This document shows, piece by piece, positions 1 through 5,255 of a DNA stretch of 5,255 nucleotides (positions are counted from its first letter, which is position 1; the number at the start of each line of letters is the position of its first letter). The notes beneath the pieces were generated by a model. That model did not search any database. It saw nothing but the letters and a program-made list of their open reading frames with translations, and was not told the origin of the DNA. Location of the stretch: contig JAUXEE010000178.1 in assembly GCA_030618065.1 (NCBI GenBank), forward strand, positions 1-5,255, written 5' to 3'. The translations under genes and the position numbers were made by a program. The stretch comes from Gemmatimonadota bacterium (lineage in GTDB: Bacteria; Gemmatimonadota; Gemmatimonadetes; Longimicrobiales; Gaopeijiaceae).

Positions 1-1110
1 ACGGCTTTGACCCAGGAAGCATCGGTCGAGGTCAGGGGGATCGTTCGGGAGGATGCACGCTCTCCCGGGGGATTCGAGATGGGCCTGAGCGAGGTCACGC
101 TCCTGGGTCCGAGTCCCGAGTACCCCATCCAGCCCAAAGAGCACGGGGCAGAGTTCCTCCTGGATCATCGGCACCTCTGGTTACGGTCCTCTCAGCAGAG
201 AGCGGGGCTCAAGGTCCGAGCCGAGGCGGAGCAGGCCATCCACGATTTCTTGTACCAACGGGATTTCGTACGAGTCGATACCCCCATTCTGACCGGGGCC
301 ATAGGGGAACATGCAGGGACCCTCTTCGAGACGGAGTACTTCGGCGAGAGCGCCTATCTGGCCCAGACGGGGCAGTTGTACGCCGAAGCGGCGTGCCCCG
401 CTTTCAGGAACGTCTACTGCTTCGGCCCCACCTTTCGGGCCGAGAAGTCCAAGACCCGGCGGCACCTCACCGAGTTCTGGATGATCGAGCCGGAGATGGC
501 CTTCGTGAACTCGGACGGAAACATGGACTTCCAGGAGGAGCTGGTATCGTACATCGTCGAGCGGGCCCTGGAACGGTGCCGGCCCGAGTTGGAGCACCTC
601 CAGCGGGACCTCTCGAAGCTGGAGCATGTCCGGCCGCCCTTCCCCAGGATCGACTATGCCGACGCCGTGACCCGCCTTCAAGAGAAAGGCAGCGGCATCA
701 GTTGGGGCGATGACGTCGGGGGCGCCGACGAGACCCTTCTGAGCGAGGATTACGATCTGCCGGTCTTCGTCTACAACTACCCGAAGCGTGTCAAGGCCTT
801 CTACATGAAGGAAAACCCCGACGACCCGGAGACCGTTCTCTGCGATGACCTCATCGCCCCCGAGGGGTACGGGGAGATCATCGGCGGGAGTCAGCGGGAG
901 GACGATCTGGACCGCCTCCGGGCCAGAATCCAAGAGGAGAGACTCCCGGAGGAAGCCTACGCCTGGTATCTGGACCTTCGCCGTTTCGGGACCTTCCCCC
1001 ATTCAGGATTCGGGTTGGGCCTGGAACGGACGATAGCTTGGATCACGGGCCGCCGGCACATTCGAGAGTTGATACCCTTTCCGCGGCTCATCAACCGACT
1101 GTATCCGTAG
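1..1110 (+). CDS. asnS: Asparaginyl-tRNA synthetase, 5'-truncated by the window edge
   Basis: Cytoplasmic class IIb enzyme that activates asparagine with ATP and charges tRNA-Asn. The frame is open from base 1, so the gene begins upstream; 369 codons and the TAG stop remain of a family length near 430, so most of the N-terminal OB-fold anticodon-binding domain is missing. The TTG at 7 is internal, not a start. Numbering from the first codon: end of the OB fold and the linker YPIQPKEHG (41-49), class II motif 1 ending VRVDTPILTG (90-99), motif 2 with FRAE (145-148) and HLTEF (155-159), IIGGSQRE (293-300), and motif 3 GFGLGLER (336-343). The stretch HLTEFWMIEPEMAF favours AsnRS over the related AspRS. 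The protein ends IPFPRLINRLYP, a tail I associate with some AsnRS lineages rather than the common IPFPRTPG ending. The dehydrogenase gene follows 53 bases later with no terminator between, so co-transcription is plausible. Confidence 0.95.
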   Translation, partial: TALTQEASVEVRGIVREDARSPGGFEMGLSEVTLLGPSPEYPIQPKEHGAEFLLDHRHLWLRSSQQRAGLKVRAEAEQAIHDFLYQRDFVRVDTPILTGAIGEHAGTLFETEYFGESAYLAQTGQLYAEAACPAFRNVYCFGPTFRAEKSKTRRHLTEFWMIEPEMAFVNSDGNMDFQEELVSYIVERALERCRPELEHLQRDLSKLEHVRPPFPRIDYADAVTRLQEKGSGISWGDDVGGADETLLSEDYDLPVFVYNYPKRVKAFYMKENPDDPETVLCDDLIAPEGYGEIIGGSQREDDLDRLRARIQEERLPEEAYAWYLDLRRFGTFPHSGFGLGLERTIAWITGRRHIRELIPFPRLINRLYP

Positions 1111-1163
1111 CCGGCGACTTCGGCTCTACGCCCAAGCTCCTTTACCTGGGTGCGCCCAGCTCC

Positions 1164-2234
1164 ATGCCACAGCTCCTTTTCGATCTGAACGATGGGCGTC
1201 CCGCCTGGGCCCTGCCCGGATGGGTACCGCAGGAGATACGGAAAGCACTTCCGGAAGGGTGGCTCCTCCAGGAAATGGAGACGGAGGCCGACGGTTCCGG
1301 CGACGGTGTGAACAGCCTCAGTCCAGAGCTGCTGGAGGCGGTCCGGAAGGTGGAAATCTACATCGGATATGGATGTCCGTCTGCCCTCCTTCGGGAAGCT
1401 GGTCGGCTGAAATGGGCCCATTCCGGGGCAACGGGCGTGGGCAGCTCTCTCACACCGGAGATGTTGGAGAGCCCGGTCCTTTTCACCAACTCCAAGGGGA
1501 TTCACGGCCCCCCGATGGGCGACACGGCCATGGCCATGATCCTCCATTTCGCCCGGGGTTTGGATTTCAGTGTGACCAACAAGGCCGAGGGACGGTGGGA
1601 CACGGGGCCCTTTTATCGGGGAGACCATCCCCTCACGGAAGTGGCTCACTCCACGGTGGGGATTTTCGGTTTCGGCGGGATCGGTCGGCAGGTGGCGAAA
1701 CGAGCCCGAGCATTCGGAGCCCGGGTCCTGGCCTACGACCGGGGACCCCAGGCCTTCCATGACGTGGGACGGATCTCCCTGGAGCCGGAGATCGACCTAC
1801 GGGATCCGGGCATCGAAACACTACACGGTGAGGGTGGGTTTCGCCGGTTGCTGGAAGAGAGCGATTTCCTGGTTCTCAGTGCCCCGGAGACCCCTGGGAC
1901 CCGGGGCAAGCTGGACGCCGTCGCACTATCGCGAATGAAGTCGACGGCGGTCCTCGTCAACCTCTCCAGGGGTCGCTTGGTGGCCGAAGATGCACTGGTG
2001 GCAGCTCTCCAGGAGGGAAGGCTGAGGGGGGCCGGCCTGGACGTCTTCGTGGATGAGCCTCTCCCACCGGGTCACCCCCTCTGGACTCTCCCCAACGTCG
2101 TCCTGACGCCACACGTTTCTGCTGTGACCCGGGGGTTCTGGCGGCGGCAGACGGATCTGATCCTCGAGAACCTGAGGAGGTACCTCGCCGGGGAAACCCT
2201 TCTCAATCTGGTAGACAAAAGGGCCGGCTTTTAG
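1164..2234 (+). CDS. D-isomer-specific 2-hydroxyacid dehydrogenase, NAD-binding
   Basis: Predicted cytoplasmic NAD(P)H-dependent oxidoreductase interconverting a 2-hydroxyacid and its 2-ketoacid; the substrate cannot be read from sequence. From the ATG at 1164 it has 356 residues, slightly long for the family. Visible are the Rossmann motif GFGGIG (169-174) with the acidic residue D192 after the second strand, which favours NAD, and the catalytic triad: Arg269 in NLSRG, Glu298 in VDEPLPPGHP and His317 in LTPHVSA. There is no ACT or other regulatory domain, so a full-length serine-pathway PGDH is unlikely; a glyoxylate/hydroxypyruvate reductase-like role is possible. A segment of about 35 residues between D192 and the LLEESDFLVL helix is longer than usual. 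The start was chosen because PQLLFDLNDGRP aligns with the family N-terminus; an in-frame ATG at 1038 would overlap asnS by 73 bases. No Shine-Dalgarno is visible; a small hairpin (CTGGG/CCCAG, 1146-1159) sits just upstream of the ATG. The TAG stop overlaps the convergent mazG stop. Confidence 0.9.
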   Translation: MPQLLFDLNDGRPAWALPGWVPQEIRKALPEGWLLQEMETEADGSGDGVNSLSPELLEAVRKVEIYIGYGCPSALLREAGRLKWAHSGATGVGSSLTPEMLESPVLFTNSKGIHGPPMGDTAMAMILHFARGLDFSVTNKAEGRWDTGPFYRGDHPLTEVAHSTVGIFGFGGIGRQVAKRARAFGARVLAYDRGPQAFHDVGRISLEPEIDLRDPGIETLHGEGGFRRLLEESDFLVLSAPETPGTRGKLDAVALSRMKSTAVLVNLSRGRLVAEDALVAALQEGRLRGAGLDVFVDEPLPPGHPLWTLPNVVLTPHVSAVTRGFWRRQTDLILENLRRYLAGETLLNLVDKRAGF

Positions 2235-2242
2235 CGGGCCCT
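2220..2242 (-). terminator. Hairpin over the overlapping convergent stops; likely terminator of mazG, perhaps bidirectional
   Basis: Arms AGGGCC (2220-2225) and GGCCCT (2237-2242) pair perfectly; after one G/G mismatch (2226 and 2236) the inner arms GCT (2227-2229) and AGC (2233-2235) pair around a three-base TTT loop. That is nine base pairs in a 23-base element centred on the shared stop codons. Read on the minus strand, the 3' arm runs straight into TTTGTCT, giving the U-rich tail of an intrinsic terminator for mazG. On the plus strand the hairpin is followed by CTCTTCACCTCTTCC, which is pyrimidine-rich but a poor U-tract, so termination of the dehydrogenase transcript there would be weaker. 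Structure and tract are seen; function is inferred. Confidence 0.55.
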
Positions 2243-3052
2243 CTTCACCTCTTCCCAAAGGCCGTCCAGGACCTCCAGGGTGGCACCGGTCAGGGAGATT
2301 TCCCGCTCCTGGGCCAGATCCTCCAAGGCTTCGAACCGCTCCTGGAACTTCCTATTGGCCCGGTCCAGGACGGTGTCCGGATGGGCGCCAGCCAGCCGCG
2401 TGAGGTTCACCGCGGCGAAAAGGAGATCTCCCAACTCCTCCTCCACCTCTCCCTGATTCCCTTGTTTCAGGGCCGCCCCGACCTCCTCCAACTCCTCGGC
2501 CACCTTTTCCCAGGCTCCCCCGGCATCGGGCCAGTCGAATCCCACGCCACTGACCCGGTCTTGGATTCGATGGGCCTTGAGGAGGGGATCGAGACCTTTG
2601 GCCAGGCCGTCCAGGACTCTCGCACCCTCTCCCCGCTCACGGACCTTCATCTCCTCCCATTCCTCTTTTTCACCAAGCCCGTAGAGGTGGGGATGCCGGC
2701 GCTTCATCTTCTCTTCAAGGCGAAGGGTGACGCTCTCCCGCGTGAAGTCTCCCCTCTCCTCACCTACCACTACCTGGAAGGCGAGGTTGAGAAGCAGGTC
2801 TCCCAGTTCCCCTTCCAGCTCGTTCGTGTCCCGAGCCCGAATGGCATCGACCACCTCCTGCGCCTCCTCCAGGAGGTGGGGAATGAGGGACTCGGGGGTT
2901 TGGGCCGCGTCCCAGGGGCAGTTTTTTCTCAGGAAAGCCACCAAGATCAGGGCTCGATCCAAAACCCCGTCCAGCGTCCCGGGCTTTGGCAGGGAGTTCG
3001 GGATCGGGTTCTCCAGGGGCTTCGGATCCTGGCCGTCATTGGATGGGGTCAT
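2231..3052 (-). CDS. mazG: Nucleoside triphosphate pyrophosphohydrolase MazG (tandem domains)
   Basis: Cytoplasmic all-alpha NTP pyrophosphohydrolase that cuts (d)NTPs to the monophosphate and pyrophosphate, a house-cleaning enzyme that in E. coli also affects ppGpp levels. From the chosen ATG (codon 3050-3052) it has 273 residues; the E. coli protein has about 263. Both MazG repeats are present. The first has CPWD (45-48) and the Mg-binding pattern ExxE...ExxD at E63/E66 and E82/D85, followed by the family signature RRHPH (118-122). The second has the same pattern at E187/E190 and E206/D209, with the identical 15-residue gap, then a helix ending ANRKFQERF. All metal ligands are intact. Start is uncertain: an in-frame ATG at 3101-3103 would add 17 basic, poorly conserved-looking residues, and homology seems to begin only some 26 residues into the chosen form. 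No strong Shine-Dalgarno exists for either start (only GAGA about 10 bases before the chosen one). The gene converges with the dehydrogenase and diverges from alr. Confidence 0.94.
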   Translation of the reverse strand: MTPSNDGQDPKPLENPIPNSLPKPGTLDGVLDRALILVAFLRKNCPWDAAQTPESLIPHLLEEAQEVVDAIRARDTNELEGELGDLLLNLAFQVVVGEERGDFTRESVTLRLEEKMKRRHPHLYGLGEKEEWEEMKVRERGEGARVLDGLAKGLDPLLKAHRIQDRVSGVGFDWPDAGGAWEKVAEELEEVGAALKQGNQGEVEEELGDLLFAAVNLTRLAGAHPDTVLDRANRKFQERFEALEDLAQEREISLTGATLEVLDGLWEEVKRAR

Positions 3053-3156
3053 AATGGTGGATTCTCGATCATGCCTGATACGCCTTGGTTTTCGATGCGC
3101 CATGGGTCCCTGGCGCCCCTTGCTGCGCCCGTCTTTTTTCGCATCTTTCGACCATC
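3053..3156. promoter_or_regulatory. Divergent mazG-alr intergenic region, expected to hold both promoters
   Basis: About 104 bases separate the two chosen start codons, and both genes need a promoter here. On the plus strand TTGCTG (3120-3125) lies 16 to 17 bases before a weak CATCTT/ATCTTT (3142-3148), which would place transcription start close to the alr ATG at 3157 and give an almost leaderless mRNA; the match to sigma-70 consensus is poor. A T6 run lies at 3134-3139. On the minus strand TATCAG (around 3074-3079) is the nearest thing to a -10 for mazG, without a convincing -35. The role as a promoter region is inferred from gene orientation, not from a clear motif. Confidence 0.35.
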
Positions 3157-4290
3157 ATGTCAACTGATGAGAGAGCCCGAGCCTGGGTGGATCTGTCCGC
3201 ATCGGCCCTGAAGGAGAACCTTCGGACGGTTCGGGAAGTGGTGCGGGAGGGGGTCCGGTTGATCCCCATGGTGAAAGCCGATGCCTACGGTTTGGGTGTG
3301 GCCAGCGTCGTCTCCGTCCTGGAACCCCTGAATCCCTGGGGTTATGGGGTCGCAGCCGTGGGGGAGGGAGTCGGGCTTCGGCGACTGGGGATCCAAAGGC
3401 CCATCATCGTTTGCAGCCCCGTGGCTCCGGCGTCGTACAGGGACGCCGTGGAATCCCGGTTGACCGTGAGCATCTCGGACCTCGGAGGGCTATCCAGTTT
3501 CCGGCAAGCGAGCGCGGAGGCTGGGGTCCCGGGCCGATTCCACCTGGAGGTGGACACGGGGATGGGTCGAGCCGGCTTCGACTGGCACCGGGTGGAGGAG
3601 TGGGGCCCCGGGGTCGGAGATCTCCTGGGCCCCGAGCTCGTCTGGGAAGGGTGCTTCACCCATTTCCACTCGGCCGATGGCGCGGATGAGGAACCCACTT
3701 CTACCCAGTGGAACCGACTCATGACGACGGTGGAGAGCCTTCCCCCCAGGCCGGGGGGACTGCTCATTCATGCATGTAACAGCCCGGGGGCTCTTCGGCG
3801 GCCGGATTTTGCCGGGGACGCCGTGCGCCCAGGGATCTTTCTATATGGTGGGGTAGCCGGGGACGAGCTTCCCCCCCCGGTCCCGGTGGCTTCTTTGAGG
3901 GCCAGGATCGTTTATCTGAAAGATGCCATATCCGGGTCCACCGTGGGCTACGGATCTACCTACACCGCTCCTGCCGTCGAGCGATGGGCCAGCGTGGCCA
4001 TCGGCTACGGCGACGGCTTGCCTCGACTCCTGAGCAACCGAGGTGAGGCGTTGGTTCGGGGGCGGCGCGTTCCCATCATCGGGCGGATCTCCATGGACGT
4101 CACGGTACTGAATGTGACGGAGATTCACGGTGCGGCGGTGGGAGATGTGGTTACTTTTTTCGGTCGGGCGGATGGCGAGGAGATCGCTTTGGAAGAGGTG
4201 GCCAGCCATGCCGAGACCATCAATTACGAAATCCTCACTGGGTTGACCCAACGTCTTCCCAGGATCTGGACGGACGATGGCGGGTATTGA
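3157..4290 (+). CDS. alr: Alanine racemase (PLP-dependent)
   Basis: Cytoplasmic PLP enzyme (fold type III) converting L-alanine to D-alanine for peptidoglycan. The 377-residue protein is full length. Key residues are visible: the PLP Schiff-base lysine K40 in VKADAYG, R138 in TGMGRAGF, THFHSAD (168-174), N208-S209 in CNSPGAL and R224 in VRPGIFLYG for cofactor phosphate and ring contacts, the second catalytic base Y265 in VGYGSTYTA (the same number as in the Geobacillus enzyme), IGYGDG (282-287), and GRISMD (309-314) where many homologues have GRICMD. The C-terminal beta domain ends with ETINYEILTGLTQRLPRI, typical of Alr. The ATG at 3157 was chosen because RAWVDLSASALKENL begins the conserved N-terminus soon after it; an in-frame ATG at 3085 would add 24 unrelated-looking residues and overlap mazG's possible longer start. 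No Shine-Dalgarno precedes 3157. A tRNA-ligase-like fusion or a MurF fusion is absent. A lipoprotein gene follows 50 bases downstream. Confidence 0.96.
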   Translation: MSTDERARAWVDLSASALKENLRTVREVVREGVRLIPMVKADAYGLGVASVVSVLEPLNPWGYGVAAVGEGVGLRRLGIQRPIIVCSPVAPASYRDAVESRLTVSISDLGGLSSFRQASAEAGVPGRFHLEVDTGMGRAGFDWHRVEEWGPGVGDLLGPELVWEGCFTHFHSADGADEEPTSTQWNRLMTTVESLPPRPGGLLIHACNSPGALRRPDFAGDAVRPGIFLYGGVAGDELPPPVPVASLRARIVYLKDAISGSTVGYGSTYTAPAVERWASVAIGYGDGLPRLLSNRGEALVRGRRVPIIGRISMDVTVLNVTEIHGAAVGDVVTFFGRADGEEIALEEVASHAETINYEILTGLTQRLPRIWTDDGGY

Positions 4291-4323
4291 AGAGATTCCG
4301 CATCCGTTTCGGTTGGGAACTTC

Positions 4324-4339
4324 GAGGGGATGACCCCTT
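4324..4339 (+). promoter_or_regulatory. Shine-Dalgarno sequence of the lipoprotein gene inside a short hairpin
   Basis: GAGGGG (4324-4329) is the only clear Shine-Dalgarno-like sequence in the window and stands 11 bases before the ATG at 4341, supporting that start. The same bases form one arm of an inverted repeat, AGGGG (4325-4329), ATGA loop, CCCCT (4334-4338), with a possible extra G-U pair (4324 with 4339). In mRNA this would hide the ribosome binding site. The repeat is seen; any regulatory effect is inferred, and a 5 bp stem in a GC-rich genome can be chance. Confidence 0.4.
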
Positions 4340-4340
4340 A

Positions 4341-5255
4341 ATGCATATGGCGAATGGGTTGAAGCGAACAGCATTGGTTGGGCTAATGGCTCTGGGCTCC
4401 TGGTCGTTCTCCGGATGCCAGGAGGAGATCACCGTTACCCTGGACGGTGACCTGATTCCTGTCGGGGCCGTGACGGTGGAGGTGATTCTTCCCTTTCACG
4501 AGTTTGCCGGGGATCTGGAAGCCTGGGGTGGGTATGGACAGCCCTATCAGCTACCCACCGGCATCGTGGCCCGGTCTTTCGAGGGGAGCCTGGACGCTCG
4601 TGTTCTGACCTCCTGGAATCCCTACCCTGTCTCCGCTTCCGTTCGGGATTCCACCGGATCGGTCCGAGTCGACTCCCTCCTTACCTTTGTGGGGGGCAAG
4701 ATCATTGCCCGTTTTGACACCCTTTCCAGTGTTTTGGATGGTCCCGTGACTCTCTCCATCGGTGCGCTCCCGCGGGACTGGGACTTCCGTTCAGCGGCCT
4801 GGGACGTGGCTGTGGATTCGGTGGGTGACCGCCAGCTCTGGGCGGAAGGGGGGGCGGGCCCGGTCACTCCCCTTGCCACAGGGGTTTGGGACCCTGCCGC
4901 CGGGGACTCGGTGGTGTTCGAGATCGATTCCGCCGGGGTGTCCATATGGGCGGATACGGCGGATGCCGAAATGGGAGTCCGGTTGGACGCGGTGACGGAA
5001 GGGGTCCGCTTGGATTTGAAGGGCCTGAGCTACTTCCTCTCAACCCGGCCCAGCATTCACACCGATACCATTGTGGAGTTGGCGGTGGGGGCGAGGGCCC
5101 GGACCTTCATCTACCAGCCGGTTCCGGAAGCTCCTGAGAGCGAGATCAGGGTGGGAGGCGCCCCGGCTTGGCGCACGGTGTTCACCATGAGCATGCCCAA
5201 GACTCTGGATGGCCCTCCGGAGCTCTGCCAACTGGTCCAATGCCCCTTGACCCTG
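4341..5255 (+). CDS. Predicted lipoprotein, beta-rich, 3'-truncated by the window edge; function unknown
   Basis: From the ATG at 4341 the frame is open for 305 codons to the last base, so the C-terminus is missing. The N-terminus is a classic lipoprotein signal: basic n-region (K8, R9), hydrophobic core (about 11-24) and lipobox FSGC with C26 as the lipidated residue; Gln follows it, so outer-membrane sorting is plausible. The mature part is rich in beta-strand patterns, Asp, Gly and Val, with only four Lys in all. Residues about 119-235 (RFD at 124-126, RDWD 145-148, repeated W-D pairs, VFEIDSAGVSIWAD 192-205, then MGVRL) loosely recall DNRLRE-type beta-sandwich domains of secreted proteins; this is a weak resemblance by eye. 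PAWRTVF (275-281) and two late cysteines (C296, C301) may be family marks. Other starts are ATG 4347, or TTG 4287 overlapping the alr stop, which would give an unusually long n-region. It is 50 bases from alr, same strand, possibly co-transcribed, but I see no functional link. I do not recognise a named family. Confidence 0.85.
   Translation, partial: MHMANGLKRTALVGLMALGSWSFSGCQEEITVTLDGDLIPVGAVTVEVILPFHEFAGDLEAWGGYGQPYQLPTGIVARSFEGSLDARVLTSWNPYPVSASVRDSTGSVRVDSLLTFVGGKIIARFDTLSSVLDGPVTLSIGALPRDWDFRSAAWDVAVDSVGDRQLWAEGGAGPVTPLATGVWDPAAGDSVVFEIDSAGVSIWADTADAEMGVRLDAVTEGVRLDLKGLSYFLSTRPSIHTDTIVELAVGARARTFIYQPVPEAPESEIRVGGAPAWRTVFTMSMPKTLDGPPELCQLVQCPLTL

Noticed and set aside
181..1002. A 273-codon open frame on the minus strand opposite asnS
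   Set aside because: It lies wholly antisense to a well-conserved synthetase, shows no recognisable motif, and long antisense frames are expected opposite GC-rich genes.
957..1760. A 267-codon open frame on the minus strand across the asnS end and the dehydrogenase
   Set aside because: It spans two real genes on the other strand, has no domain signature and no ribosome binding site; a codon-bias shadow.
3094..3145. Inverted repeat GATGCG (3094-3099) and CGCATC (3140-3145) in the mazG-alr gap as a possible operator
   Set aside because: Only six bases per arm, 40 bases apart; expected by chance, with no linked regulator gene in the window.
2381..3211. A 276-codon plus-strand open frame across mazG
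   Set aside because: It is antisense to both intact MazG domains and runs into alr in another frame; its Leu/Pro-rich translation mirrors the Glu-rich mazG sequence.
3618..3627. Perfect ten-base palindrome GGAGATCTCC inside alr
   Set aside because: It lies within conserved coding sequence and has no partner copies or promoter context.
4291..4320. Possible terminator after alr (CCG TTT CGG at 4304-4312)
   Set aside because: A three-base-pair stem without a following T-tract is not a credible terminator; read-through into the lipoprotein gene is more likely.
3841..4374. A 177-codon minus-strand open frame over the end of alr
   Set aside because: It is antisense to the conserved C-terminal domain of alanine racemase and has no protein-family features.

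Overview
The window is an ordinary-looking piece of a GC-rich bacterial chromosome carrying five protein genes, two of them cut by the window edges. In order: the 3' part of an asparaginyl-tRNA synthetase gene (asnS, +), a D-isomer-specific 2-hydroxyacid dehydrogenase (+), a tandem-domain MazG NTP pyrophosphohydrolase (mazG, -), an alanine racemase (alr, +), and the 5' part of a lipoprotein gene (+) that stays open to the last base. No RNA gene, CRISPR array, insertion sequence, integrase or phage gene was found.

Organism: the high GC content, the form of AsnRS (YPIQPKEHG linker, IPFPR...RLYP end), the scarcity of Shine-Dalgarno sequences and a low-lysine, beta-rich lipoprotein with a weak DNRLRE-like pattern fit a free-living Gram-negative bacterium. 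My best guess is Gemmatimonadota or a relative, at low to moderate confidence, from recollection of family sequences rather than any search. The lipobox protein argues for an envelope that uses lipoproteins; the residue after the lipid cysteine is Gln, not Asp, which in proteobacteria would favour the outer membrane.

Layout: asnS and the dehydrogenase are co-directional, 53 bases apart, with no terminator between them. The dehydrogenase and mazG converge and share four bases (ttag) in which the TAG of one and the TAA of the other overlap. A near-perfect inverted repeat (2220-2242) is centred on those stops and is followed on the minus strand by a T-rich tract, so it looks like a terminator built into both coding ends. 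mazG and alr diverge from a gap of about 104 bases that should hold both promoters. alr is followed 50 bases later by the lipoprotein gene, whose Shine-Dalgarno sequence lies inside a short hairpin.

Function: the genes are mostly housekeeping (asparagine charging, nucleotide-pool cleaning, D-alanine for peptidoglycan) and are not an evident pathway. The least described part is the lipoprotein. I see no convincing new multi-gene system here; the points worth a second look are the terminator over overlapping stops, the hairpin around the lipoprotein ribosome binding site, and the lipoprotein itself.
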